Below are positions 45,583 through 57,143 of a stretch of 64,000 bases of DNA, in pieces (position 1 is the stretch's first letter; the number at the start of each line of letters is the position of its first letter). The notes beneath the pieces are model-generated. The model was not told the DNA's origin. It did not search any database and was given only the letters and a program-made list of their open reading frames with translations. Where the stretch lies: assembly GCA_008729055.1 (NCBI GenBank), contig SDUX01000007.1, positions 1,474,064-1,538,063 of the forward strand, read 5' to 3'. Source of the DNA: Pyropia haitanensis. Lineage: Eukaryota; Rhodophyta; Bangiophyceae; Bangiales; Bangiaceae. The position numbers and the translations under genes were made by a program.

Positions 45583-46993
45583 GACGGAGTGAGGGGGAGC
45601 GGGACTAAGACGACGGGGGACGGGGAGGGGGAGCGTGGTAGCAGACGGGAACTGGGTCGGCGACGGCGGGAGTGACGAGAACGCGCGATGATACTGCCGT
45701 CGACGATGAGCGTGGGTGGCGTAGCAGTGTCCAGGCTGCTTTGTGCTGCGGGAGTGGCGCGGCCCGTTGAGCAGCGAAGAGTCGTTGTCACTCCTGGGGC
45801 GCTCGACCCAATCCCCCGCCTCGGCCCTGGCGGGGGGGGGTCCCCCCACACACGGGTCGTGCGGGGGGCTGGCAGCCACTGCGCAGCGCTGATGGGAGCT
45901 CAATCGAGGTCATCTGAGCAATCGAGAGCGAGGGGTGCCCGAATCCACCGCCTGGGGTGTCCCTGGCGTCGCTGACGGAGAGGGCCCCCCCAGCGAGCTC
46001 GGATCTGCGCGCCCTGTCCTGGAACAATGCAGGCCACACGAAGCGATCTGCCAATAGGGGAAGAGAGATCCGTAGAGAGCCTCTGAGACTGGTACTTCTG
46101 GCTGTTTTGATTGGGCCCCACAGGCTGCCGACCCCACACCAAAGTGCTTCACTCATTCTTGAGATGACATGTAGACCCCCCCCAACAATCGTATTATCTG
46201 TTCTTAGGAATTGTTTTCGTAATGTGGACGACCGGATGACGAGAGCACCTGTACCCATCGTTTGTGCATGCGTCCTTCGTGTCTCGAGGCCAGTCCACTC
46301 GTGCGGCCGAGATGTCGCCAGAACGTCAGAGAGGAGTACCAGAGGGGAGAAGGTGCAAGACAGCGGACAGCTACGGCGTCAGCCAGGTCCCACCGGTGAG
46401 CCACAGTCTGTGCACCCGGCGTGGTCAGCGACATCAGGGCCGGCAGCAGCCCGATTGCCCGCCCCTCCCCCAAGGCCAGCATGATGCGCACCGCCCCTGT
46501 CGCAGCGCAAAGTGGGTGGGGTCGTTCCAGCCCCACCGTGAAGCCCGTCGTGGAACAGGCGACGTACGTCTGCCGCCCTGCACACAGGCCTGACATCAGA
46601 GAACACCCCGCTGGCTGGGGCTAGTTGCCTGTGCATGCGGTCGATGCTTCCCAAGCAATGGTGATGCGCGAGGACCCACCCCGCGCTTGAGAGCCGTTTG
46701 GAGAGCAAGTTACAGCCGTCAGTTCGGAGACAAGGACAACAGCAGCAAAGAAAACAGAGTATCGACAACGTCAGGACGGATAAACAACGGCCTGTCGTGC
46801 TACACCATCCAACCGAGCGGCCCGCTGCCCAGCCTCAACAGCGCTTGTGTCGTTACGCCACCCATCCCTCCCCCAAACTCGCACAGACCAAGGGGCACCG
46901 CGGACTAGCAGAGGGGCACCTCACACCGCACCGACTCACCCAGCCCCGGGGCGGCACGGACCGCGGCTCGACCCCCCCCAGCCCCCCGCACCC
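45583..46993. other. Intergenic region upstream of the antenna gene
   Basis: 1.4 kb, moderate GC, no gene recognised. It should hold the antenna-gene promoter next to 45583 and the 3' flank of the AlkB gene next to 46993. Confidence 0.5.
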
Positions 46994-47547
46994 TCAGGGT
47001 GCCCCCCCCGGCGATGGTGGTCGCGTAAACGCGTCCATCGGCCCGCACACCCGCGGCCATGCCGTCCGCTTGGCGCCCGCCTTCGACAACAGCGCGCCCC
47101 GCGGCTGCGCCCCCCCCCCTTGCGCCCCTTCCCCAGCGGCCTGCTGCTCCTCCACCTGCCGCAGCGTCATTGAAACGCGCGCCTCCCCCCCCCGGCGGAA
47201 GTCAATGTTGCGCGCAAAGATCGCGTGGCGCCACACCCCAAACGCGTCCCCCGACATGACAAACACGCACCCCCCGGGGAGCGGCACGTCCCGCTTGGCG
47301 CCGTCAGCGTGGAGGAACGTCATGGTGGCCGCCGCCCCGAGGCATACACCCGCGACGGCGACCCGCAGGCCACCGCCCTCATTGTCATTGTGCGGGGTGA
47401 TGGCGTGGCCGGAGCCCGCCTCGTAGCGGTTGAGGCACAGCTGATTGGGCGACCAGCCAGCCAGGCCCGGCACCCGCTCCCGCAACAGCGGCAGCACGAT
47501 GGTCGCCACGTACGGCGGCAGCGGCGTCGGGCGCCGCCTGCTACTGC

Positions 47548-47589
<42 letters not shown>

Positions 47590-48540
47590 GGGGCCCCCCA
47601 AACAGGCGCGTCCGAAAATTGAACCGCGGCCCGTACTGCTTCATCCACCTCGTCCGCACGTTGACCCACGGCACGGTCGCGTCGTCGGCGGCGGCGGCGG
47701 CGAGCAGCGCCGCCGCCGCGGCGGTGGGGAGGGCGCCTGGAAAAACCTGCATCCCAGGCACGGCGGTGTTTGTGCCGAGACCGTCATCGAAGGCGGGGAG
47801 ACCCACCGGTCGCCGCCGCGCGCGGGGACGCGGCGTCTCGGTCGGCGAGGCGACCGGGGGGGGAGGGCGAGCGCGGGGGAAACCGCCCCGGCCGGCGCCG
47901 GCCGCGGCAGGCTCGACGACGGCGGCGTCCGTCGCGGCGGCGCCACCGTCGACGGCGGCGCCCGCCTCGTCGACGCCGTCAGCCACTGCAGCGGGCCCGC
48001 CGGCCGGCCGGCCGCCACCCGCCGGCGGGCTGCCACTCCCAACGGGCGGCCACCCGTCGCTGTGGCCGCCGCGGCCGTGCCGCGAGGCCGCCACGGGGGT
48101 GTCCGACCCGCGCAGCCCCACCCCCGCCCGCCCGCAGAGGCCGAGACGTGGCGACGCGACCCGAGGCCGCTTGGCGGCGGGCCCCCCCCCGACGTCTCGC
48201 CGCCCCACCGCCGGTGCTGCCGTCGTGCCACCCGCCACCGGCGCGTCGTCCACCACCACCACCACCGGGTCTCCGACTGCGCCACCCCCACCGCGACCAC
48301 CCCCACTGCCACCGCCACCGCCGCCGCCGCCGCCACCGCCACCGCCACCGCCGCCGCCGCGGCTACCCCCCCGACCCCCCCACACGCCGCGGCGTGCGTG
48401 GCAAGCAGCCGACCTGTGGGGAAGAGCACCGCGCACAGCGGGCAGCGGCCGAGGCGGCTGCGCGGCGGTGGCGGGCGGGGGACGAGGCCTAGCGTCTTGC
48501 GCGGGGGGGGCGCCGCCGCCGACGGGGAGGGCGGCCGCAT
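46994..48540 (-). CDS. AlkB-family 2-oxoglutarate/Fe(II) dioxygenase with N-terminal zinc finger (one frame break)
   Basis: Oxidative demethylase of the AlkB class, acting on alkylated nucleic acid bases. The C-terminal catalytic part has 'LCLNRYEAGSGHAITPHNDN', where H-x-D supplies two iron ligands. 'GVCLGAAATMTFLHADG' and 'GGCVFVMSGDAFGVWRHAIF' follow, giving the second His, then 'RVSMTLRQ', the R-x5-R that holds 2-oxoglutarate. The ATG at 48540 (gccaccATGCGG) opens a frame with 'LGRCPLCAVLFPTGRLLATH' plus AAAC, a C2HC finger like the ubiquitin-binding UBZ type. That frame and the catalytic frame meet in a GGC/GGT triplet tract (about 48,300-48,400). One added base, or a short intron, joins them. 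Just after, 'GDPVVVVVDDAPV' resembles a SUMO-interaction motif and 'AAKRPRV' a nuclear signal. Substrate (DNA or RNA) cannot be decided. A finger-plus-AlkB protein would fit recruitment to ubiquitinated repair sites; this is inference. Confidence 0.8.
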
Positions 48541-49094
48541 GGTGGCGCCTGTGGCGGCGTGACGCGGCAGCGCCGGGGGCGGTGTTTGGGAGGAGGGGGG
48601 GGGTATGGACGACGCGCGCGGCGTGGCGACCACGAGCGGCACGAGCGCGAGTTTGGGGGGGTGTGTTGGGGGAAGGAGGAGAGAGAGTGGAGAGACGAGA
48701 GGAAGGAGGGCGGGAGGGGGGGGGGAGGGGGGGGAAAAGTCGGCGAGAGGCGGGGGGGGGAAAGAGAGAGAGCGGAGACAGAAGGGGGAGACGGGGGAGG
48801 GGAGACGGGGGAGGGGAGACGGCCGACTGCGACAGAGGCGGTCTCGCCGGTCGCGGCAGAGCGCACCGAGGGGGGTGTGCAACCGGCTGGGCTGCACCGC
48901 CCGAGTCAAGATTACTGGCTGTAATTACTGCGAAGGAAAAAAAGTACACTATATAGCCTCCATGACAGACTTCGTGAAGGGAAGCGCATTTGAGGCGCGG
49001 GCACCGAATCGCACGAATGGGTGTCGAATCGTATCTGATGAAATTTTCAATTCTGCCACGACGTCCCTGTAATCACTATCGAGGTCGGTCTGGT
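48541..49094. other. Divergent upstream region with long polypurine tract
   Basis: About 550 bp between the AlkB gene and the next plus-strand ORF. It includes the polypurine tract 48597-48835 and an AT-richer patch near 48,910-49,080. Confidence 0.5.
48597..48835 (-). promoter_or_regulatory. Polypurine/polypyrimidine tract upstream of AlkB
   Basis: The plus strand is mostly G and A for about 240 bp, with repeats such as gggagacgggggagg. On the coding strand of the AlkB gene this is a CT-rich region just upstream of the start. It could form triplex DNA or act as a nucleosome-poor promoter. Function not shown. Confidence 0.5.
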
Positions 49095-52000
49095 ATGGTA
49101 CTCCACGTCGCGCTACTCCGTCATGTCCGAGCTACCACACTCCCCCCCCGAGCCACCATCGCCCTCCGAGTCACCTTCGGCCACCTCGCCGCACACGGTC
49201 AGGTGCCCCGCCAGTGCCTGGCCCGCTTGCATGGTCTTGGGTGGGGGGCCGGCTGGGCAACGACTGCGCCGCCCGCGACGGCGACGGCGGGCGGAACGGG
49301 CGTCGGCGGTGGGCCCGGCGTTGGCGGCGGGGAGGTGCTCGGCGGGGGGGGGACATTCCCCCCCGTCGGCCCCCCCGCCGACGCCCGCGCCGCCTACACA
49401 ACCCCCCAGCCCGACGGCGTGGCGGCGACGGCGGGCCGCTGCGCGGCGGCGAAGGCGGTTGGGGCCGGCGAAGACGCGGCACCGGCGCTGGCGGCGGCCA
49501 CGCCGGTCGGCGCGTGCGGCGCGGTGACCGCGGCGGATGGCGGCAACGCGCTGGCGGCGGCGGCGGCGGACGGGCTTGGCGTCGGCCCACCGGCGGCGGT
49601 GGCGACCGTCGGGTGCGGCGCGGCGGGTTGGGCGGCCGGCGGCGCGCCGACAGCGGCGGCCGCGACGGCGACGCGGGGAGGGGAGTGCGTCGGCGGTGGC
49701 CCCGGCGGGGGCGGCGGGCAGGTGCTCGACGGGGGGGGGTCGTGCCCCCCCGTCGGCCCCCCCGCCGACGCCCTGGCGGCTAGCGCCGCTCCCCAGCCCG
49801 CCGGCGTGGCGGCGTCGGCGGGCCGCGGCACGGCGGCGGCCGCGGTAGCGGCCGGCGGCGGACTCGCCTCGGCGGCGGCGGCCTTGGCGCGTGCGGGCGG
49901 CGGCGTGGGCGGTCGGGACGGCGGCGACGACCGCGGCGGGCACGTGCTGCTGGGCGGCGCAGCGGGTAGCGGCCGCTGTTGCTGTGTGGGGGTGGTGCTG
50001 GGCGGTGGGGGATGGTTCCCCCCTGCCGGCGCCCCCGCCGCGGCCGCCGCCAACGCGCACGCCCTTTGTGCAGCGGCGCCGGTTCGGGGAGGCCTGTCGG
50101 CGGCGGCGGTGCTGGCTGGCGGGGCCCCGACCACGGCGGCCGCCCGTGCGGTCGTGGCCGTCTGGCCGGCTGGCCGGGTCGGCGCGGGCGGGGGGCTCAC
50201 GCCTGCCCCCCGCGCCACGGCCAGGACCCGCGGCCGCGCGCCGCAGCCACACGCCGCCGGGACTGACGGCGCGGCGGCGGCGCAAGGCTTCGGCGGCGCG
50301 GTGGCGGCGGCGGCGGACGCGGACGGACTGGCGCTGGTGGCGGCCGGGGGCGCCGCGGCGTCGGCGGCGACGGCGGACGGTCCCGGCGTCGCCGCGCCCG
50401 TGGCGGCGGCGACCCTCAAGGCCGACGGCCCGGCGACGGCAGCGGGCCGTGCGCGGGCGCGGGCAGGGGCGGCGGGTGGCACCGTGGCGGCACCCCTCGG
50501 CGTGGCCGCTGCGTCGGGTGGCGTCGGGGGCGGCGGCGGCGGCGGTGGGGGGGCATGGTTGCACGCGGGGGGGCGGTCCCGCCCCGCACGGCTCCCCACC
50601 AGTGCCCGGTCCGCCCTGGCCACCCGCCCTGCCGGTAGAGGGGCGGCCGTAGCCAGCGGCGCGGCGATGATGGCGGCAACTGTCGTCGGCGGCGCGGCGG
50701 CCGGGCCGGCCGGCGGCGCGCCAGCCGCAGGGGACGAGTGGGCGGCGGAGGGCGGTGCCGGTGTTGGCAGCGGCGGGTGGGGCGGCGATGGGGCGGGGAG
50801 GGGTGGGGGCCGGCTTGGCTCCGCCAGCCCTTCCCTTGCCCCCAGCCCCACGACCGGGACCGCCGCCGCCGCCCGCACCCACGCCGCACCCAGACGGGGC
50901 GGCGCCTCGGCGGCGGTGACGGCCACCGCCAGCCGCACAGTGGAGGCGGCCACGCGTGGGGCCGCGGCCGCGGCGGCCACGAACGTGCTGGCGCTCGTAG
51001 GTGGGGTGGCGGCGGCCGGCCGCGCGGCGGCGACCGCGGCCGCACCGGTGGTCGCTGGTGGCGCGGCGCGGGGCGGGGGCGCGTATGGGCGCGGCGGCGG
51101 GGGGGGCATGTGGGGGGGGCCGGCTGGGGGGGAGACATGCCCCCCAGTTGGCCCCCCCACCGCCACCGAGGCTGCCGTCGCCACCTTCCCGGCCGCCGCC
51201 CTCACTGGGGCATTTCACCCCGCCGCCGCCGTCGCGCCCGGCCCGGGCGGGGCGCGGACGGGGCATGCTGGCGGCCACGGCCGGCCGGCGGCGCCGGCGG
51301 TCCACGCGGTGCCGGCGGGGCCCCGCGGGCACGTCGGGGCCACCGGTGCGACCGGCGGCCGGGCCTCGGCGGCGCAGCGCGGCACGGCGGCAGCGGCGGA
51401 CGGAGGCCAAGCGGCGGCGGCGAACGGCGGCAAGGCGGCAAGGCGAACGGCGGCAAGGCGGCGGCGCAGAGCGGCGGCGGCGGGCCTATGGCGGCGCCGG
51501 GCGGCAAGGCGGCGGAGGGGTCCGCCTTGGCGGGCGGTAGGACGGCGGCGGTGGCGGGTGTCGTCGGGGGCGCGCGGGGCGCGGGCACTGCCCTCCCCGC
51601 CCGCGCCCGCGGCGGCGGTGCCCCGGACGGGCAGGGGGGTGGCCGGGGGGGGGGGATGCACGCCCCGCCCCCCACGCCAGGGACGCCTGCCGAGCGCGCC
51701 CCCGCTAACGCGGGCGCGCCCGCGCCGCAAAGCGGCGGCGCGCCTTGGGGGCGCGGACCCTCGTCCGCGGCGCCGTCGGGCGCCGCGGCGTGGCCGGGGG
51801 GGACACCGGGCGGGGTGTGGGGTGCGGCACCTGCTGCCGCCCCACATCCGTCGGCAGGGCCCCCGCCACTGCGGGGCGCCGCCGGCACCACCGGCTGGCC
51901 GTTGGTGGCGCGCAGCCGCCACCGGCCCGCCCTCCTGGCCGCTCCGCCGGCGCCTGCCACGACGGGCGCCGGCGGGGCCGCCCACACCGCCACCATGGGG

Positions 52001-53257
52001 TGGGCTGAGGCCGTGCGCCTGCACCTGCCGCCCACCCCGTCGGCGGCGGCGGCGGCCGACACCGACGGCGGCCGTGGCGACGCCGCCGCCCCGGCGGTGG
52101 CCTCCCCCACCCGGCCTGGAACGCCCCCGCCGTCTGCGCGTGTGGCGTCCATCACCGGGTGGCCGGTGTGGTTCCTTCGGCCGGGGCGGCCACGCTCGCC
52201 CTACCGCGCCCGCCGGCTGCCGCATGGGCCGCCGTCGACCCGCGGCCCGCCGGCGCCGGTGCCCCTGGGGGTGCCCCGCCGCGCGTCGGCCGTGGTGCCG
52301 CCCCGCGCCCCCGCCCCGCCGGGCCGCCCGCCCGCCGCCGCTGCTCCATCCCCCGTGGTGCCAACCGACACCGCCGCCCCAGGCCTACACCGGCCCACGG
52401 GGGAGGCCGCCGCGGCGGTGACGGCGGCCTGGCGGCGGTGGCTGGGGGGCGACGCCCCGACGGCGCAGCGGGACTTGTCGCGGCCCGCCGCGCTGGCGGC
52501 GCAGGCGCGGCTGTGGCGGGGCGCCTCCCTGGCGCGGCGCGCCCGTATGGCGGCGTGCGAGGGGGGAGGCGCCGGGCTCTTCTTGGGCGCCCTCCCCACC
52601 AACGGCCCGTCGGGCACCCGCATCGGCGGGGACGACATGCGGGCGGCGGTGCGGATGTGGCTCGGCGCGGCGGCGAGGCTGTCGGCGCGCCCCCTGCGCT
52701 GCCGCTGTGGCGTGGTGGTGCCCGCCGACGGCGGCCACTTCCCCGGGGAGTGCCCCGAGCAGGTGGGCTCCCGGACGCGGCGCCACCACGCCATCTCCCA
52801 CCTCGTTGCCGACGCGCTGCGCGCGTCGGCGCGGTGGATGGCCGTTGAGCTGGAGCTCCGGCTGGGCGAGGAGCGGCAGGGCTCCCTCCGCCCCGACCTG
52901 TGCGCGACGCGCGCGGGGTCGGGCGTGCGGGTCTGGGGGGACGTCTCAGTGGTGTCCCCCCTGCGGGCGGCGGTGCTGTCGCGGGTGGTCGCCAACCCGC
53001 TGCAGGCCGCCGCCGCCGTACGGCGTCTGGTGTTGGTGGGTGGAGTCGGTGCTGGCCGCAGGCGCCGCCGCCCTGTGACCGGTGGGGCAGTGGGGTGGGC
53101 GGTCCTCGGGCGAGCGCCGTCGCTGCGCGGCGGCGAGGCGGCGGCCGCCATGGCGATGCGGCCTGCCGCTTGTGCCACAGGGGGGCGCGGTCCTTGTGGC
53201 GGACTACGGCTCCCTCAACGGGCCGACACGGAGGTAGCGGCGCCGTGTCACCTGTGA
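49095..53257 (+). CDS. Ala/Gly/Pro-rich repeat ORF ending in a retroelement-type zinc/endonuclease tail (one frame break)
   Basis: Two overlapping open frames join at about 51,430-51,470, where one added base makes the amino-acid pattern continuous ('NGGKAA..NGGKAAAQSGGG'). The N-terminal 1,000 residues are Ala/Gly/Pro-rich, with four degenerate copies of a Gly-rich block plus PPVGPPADA (about 49,334, 49,721, 49,992 and 51,107; the first two are 387 bp apart). The C-terminal 290 residues are different: 'TAQRDLSRPAALAAQARLW', 'LPLRC'-like 'ARPLRCRCGVVVPADGGHFP' with GEC, 'RTRRHHAISHLVADALR', and 'RPDLCATRAGSGVRVWGDVS'. This C-x-C...H...C, R-H, RPD...DV order is the zinc-binding plus PD-(D/E)XK-like region that follows reverse transcriptase in many non-LTR-type elements. 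The polymerase domain itself is absent. It is either an element remnant with a foreign N-terminus or a captured domain. Start uncertain. Confidence 0.45.
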
Positions 53258-55162
53258 GAGACCCTGCCGACTGGCGCGGGCGAGAGCCGGCTGCCCGCTG
53301 ATAAAGTTGAGAAGGGCTGGGGGGGGGCAGCGGTGGTAGAGGAAGCGGTGGCGGCGGCGTCGGCGGCGCCAGTGGCAGCGTTGGGGGTGCCCGTGCCCAC
53401 CTTGCCTCCCCCCCCCCCCTTGCTCTACATCTACCAAAGTCTGCCCGCCCAGGTCCTCTCCACAGTATCCCCCGACCCGTTGGCGCTGTCCATTGCAGGC
53501 TTCCAGTGGGCGCCTGTGATTACGTGCTGCATGTCGTCACTGGTCACAGAGGGGAGAGGAGGCGTCGCTTGTGCCACCCACCACGGCGGCTGGCTCATGG
53601 GCGCGAGCACGCCGCCAACGGGCGCCGTCGAGGGCGCATCTGCGTGCGCCGGCGTGTTGCCAAGCTTGCGGAGCGGCCGCCGTCGCCGTGCATGCCATGT
53701 TACCACAAGCCGGAGGGGGCGGCGGCGTCGCTCACCCAGGCAGCACTGCCAGTCCCCCGCCCTCTCCCCAGGTCACCGCGGCAGCCGCATCATCAGCTTT
53801 TGAGGGGCGGTCGGCGGAGGGACGGGGGGGGGGGGGTGGGCGCGGCGTCGGCGCCGTCCGTGTTGTGCTGCCCCCCGCTCCACCGGTCAAGATGGGGCTG
53901 CCCCAGCGTCCACGCGCCCGGCGGTGGGGGGACCGCCTTGCACCCCTCCCCCCCGACCCGCGTAACGCAGGCCGCCGCGGATGGCCGCGTGTCGAACCAC
54001 ATTTTTCTTTGTAAGTTGGCTGTGGTGCGTGACCGCGCCGTCTAAAGCGCCGTTGCATCATGCATATGAGTCTGACCAAGATGGTCAACCGGCGATTTGT
54101 GGTTCTCCATCAGGCGGATCGCGTGCCGCGGCTCACACCCCCCCCCCCCCCCACCCCCAGACCACACTCGCCGCCCGCGGCGTCCACATCGGTGACGGCG
54201 GTCCCGCCGACGCCCCCCCCGCGCGGGCGGCGACGGCTTCCGTACCGCACCGTCCCCCCGACCCCATCACCGCTGCCGCCGCGGCGGCCGCGCGGGGCGG
54301 CCCGCCGCGCCGCCACGCCACACGCTGCCGACGGGAGCGGCGGCGGTGGGCGTGCCGCGCCGGTGGGCGCCGCCCGCCGCCCGCCGCGGCGGCGCTCTTG
54401 TACCAGCGGCGGCCGGCGGCGGGCGGCGGGCGGCGGCGGCGGCGGCCGCCGCCGGCGCACCTGGCAGGCCCACCCACGCCCCCCCACGGGCGCGGCCGCA
54501 ACGGGCGGCGGCGCCCCAACCCCCCCCCCCCCCCCGCCCCCCCCCCCTCCCCCACCCCGTCTTGTGGGTGGGGCGGTGGTGGCCCGCGGCGGCGGGCGGC
54601 CGGGCGGCGCCCGCCGCTGACCCCGCCCGGGGGACCGCGGCTGGTGGACACCCGCCCGGCCGCCCGCGCGGGGCGCGCGCGCGCACGCGCCAAGCACCGC
54701 GGCTTGCACCGCGGCGCTTGCACCGCGGTGCCGACGGGTGGGGGGGACGGCGGCCACGGCGGGGGGGGGGGGGGGGGGGGTGGTGGGTACGGGCTGCCAC
54801 GGCGGTGCCGCCCCCCCCCGCCTGCCGGCCGCCTCCCCCACCACGCCACCCAGAGCGTCACCCGTCAAGACACGTGCGGCGCTCACGCCTCCCGCGCCGC
54901 CGCCGCGGTCCCCAGAGAGGTCGAGTGGAGGGACAAGGGCGGGGGGGGGGACCCGCACCAAGGGGCCGCCCGTCCATGGCCCTCCCGGATACATACACGC
55001 TCGTGACGCGGGCGGGGGGGGGACACGGGGGCGGGGAGGGCGATGCCGACCACTCTATAATACTGTACGCGCGAAGACGACGGCCGCGCGCTGGTGGTGG
55101 GCGCGACCAGCCGGGGGACCCCACTGCCGCCGAGCGTCCGTCGGCACTCCCTTCAGGGCGCC
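53258..55162. other. GC-rich intergenic region with homopolymers
   Basis: 1.9 kb with no gene recognised. It contains C runs near 54,140 and 54,520-54,550 and a G run near 54,762-54,780. The end is the candidate promoter of the kinase gene, with a weak TATA-like 'ctctataatac' near 55,053. Confidence 0.45.
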
Positions 55163-56251
55163 ATGGCGCCCCCCCCCCCCGGCGCGTTCCTCCCCCTCTG
55201 CCCGCCGGCCGGCCTCGCCGGCGGGCGGGGCATCCCCCCCCCCACCGCGGGTGCCAGCGGGCGGCCCGCCGGCGGCCGTGCCACCCCCCCCCCCCCGCCG
55301 CCGCCGCGTGCCTCTGGCCGCGGCGGCAACGACGGCGGCGGCGGCGGCGGCGGCGACCCCCCGCCCGCGCCTCCTCTTTTCCATTGACGTGGGCACGTCG
55401 GGCGTCAAGGCCGCCGCGCTGGCGCTCCCGTCCCTGAGCCCCGCCGCGACCGCCCCCGCGGCGGCGCTGGCCACCACCCGCGGCCCCGGCGGTGTGGCCA
55501 CCCAGGCGCCGGCCGCCTGGTGGGCCGCCTTTGCCGCGGCCGCCACGGCGTTGGCGCCCGCCCTGGAGCGGGGGGAGCTGGTCGGCATCGCCGTCACCGG
55601 CGCGATGCAGCACCTGGTGCCGCTGGCGGAGGGGGGAGCGGGGGGCTCCCCCGCCGCCGCCGCGGCGCTCCTCTACTCTGACACCCGCGCCACGGCCGAG
55701 GCGGCGCGCCTGGCCGCCACCCTCGGCCGCCCCGTCCCCGCCACGTCCATCCTCGCCAAGCTCGCGTGGCTCGACGCCGCCGCGGGCGGCTGGGGCGGGC
55801 GCGCGCCCGTCGGCCTCGGCGCCGCCGACTACCTCGTCTGGCGGCTCACCGGCGCCGCCGTCTGTGACGCAACGACGCTTGGCACGACGGGCCTGACGGC
55901 GGGCGGTGGGGGGGACCGGGACGTGGATGCGGGGCTGCTCGCCGCCGCGGGGCTGGGCGGCTGGGCCGACCGCCTGCCGGCGGTGCCACGGGGCGGGCCC
56001 GCCGTCGTCGGCTGCGTGTTGGCGGCCGCGGCGGCGGCGGCGGGTGTGCCGCGCCTGGCAGGCGTGCCCGTTGTGCACGCGGGGGGGACGCCGCGACCGT
56101 CACGGCGGGCGCCGGCGCCTCGCCGTACGTGTACGTGGGCACGTCGGGGTGGATTGGGGGCGTGGCGCCGGTGGTGGCGCGGCCGCCCACCGCCGCGGCC
56201 GCCGCGGCGCCGCCACCTCCGCCGCCGCCGCCGGGGTCTGCGGCGGCGGCT

Positions 56252-56283
<32 letters not shown>

Positions 56284-57143
56284 AGCCACCGCGTTTGAGC
56301 TCCCCCACGCCATCCCCGGCGAGGCGCTGCGGCTCGCGTCCATGACGTCGGCGGGCGCCAACGTGGCGTTTGCACGCTCCGTGCTGCGCCTGCCGGCAGA
56401 TGCCGGCGGGGGTGCCCCCCCGTTGTACGCGGCGCTGGCGGCGGCGGCGGCGGGGGCCCCCCCCGGCGCGCGGGGCGTCGCGTACCTCCCCCACCAGGCC
56501 GGCGAACGCTGCCCGTTTGTGTCGCCCACCGCGTCGGGCGGCTGGGTGGGCGTCCACGGCGGGGTGGGCGCGGCGGAGCTGGCGCGTGCCGTCTACGAGG
56601 GCGTCGCGCTCAACTACCGCGCGCTCGCGGGGGTGTGGGCCGCCGCGGGGGGGGGGCGCCCGTCTTTGCACGCGCCGCCGCGCCCTCCACGGCCGCCGCT
56701 GCCGGCGGTGGCGGTGGCGGTGGCGGTGGCGGCGGCGGCGGCGGCGGCGGTGGCGGTGGCGGTGGCGGTGGCGGTGGCGCCCCGCTGCCGTCGACGCTCC
56801 GCCTGGTCGGCGGCGGCGCGTCGCCCTTTTTTGGCCAGCTCCTCGCCGACACCCTCCGCGCGCGCATCGTGCTGGGCGAGGGGGGGGGGTGGGCGTGCGG
56901 GGGGCAGCCGTCCTTGCCGCCGCCGCGCTGGGCGAGCCGGTCGTGGTTGACCCGGCGGCGGCGACGGCGATGGCGGCGGCGGCGGCAAAGGCGGCGGCAG
57001 GGGCGGGGCGGGCGGCCGCCGCGCCCCGCGCGTACGAGCCCGACCCGGCGACGGCGGAGGTGTATGACCGGCTGGCGGGGGTGTGGGGGGAGGGCGCGGC
57101 GGCGACCGCGGCGCTGTCCCGGGGGCTCGCCGCGTTTCGGTAG
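55163..57143 (+). CDS. Xylulokinase-like FGGY carbohydrate kinase (several homopolymer frame breaks)
   Basis: ATP-dependent sugar kinase of the FGGY family, closest by eye to D-xylulose kinases. The N-lobe starts near 55,370 with 'LLFSIDVGTSGVKAAAL' (phosphate-1 loop), 'VGIAVTGAMQHLVPL', 'LLYSDTRATAEAARLAA' and 'GAADYLVWRLTGAAVCDATT'. The C-lobe has 'DAATVTAGAGASPYVYVGTS', 'LPHQAGERCPFVSPTASGG' and 'LRLVGGGASPFFGQLLADTL', ending 'ATAALSRGLAAFR'. These lie in three frames in correct order. The changes fall at G runs 56071-56077, 56647-56656 and 56880-56889, and each is repaired by one more G. This argues for sequence errors rather than a pseudogene. The ATG at 55163 (gcgccATGG) is the best-looking start but lies in another frame from the N-lobe, with several C runs between; the N-terminus is therefore uncertain. 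A Pro/Ala-rich leader could be a plastid transit peptide. Confidence 0.8.

Noticed and set aside
49113..51410. Long minus-strand frame (765 codons) opposite the repeat ORF
   Set aside because: Arg/Gly/Pro-rich shadow; the plus-strand frame carries the only recognisable domain.
55163..57143. Kinase as pseudogene
   Set aside because: All breaks are at G runs, go in one direction, and all conserved motifs are intact; sequence error is the simpler reading.
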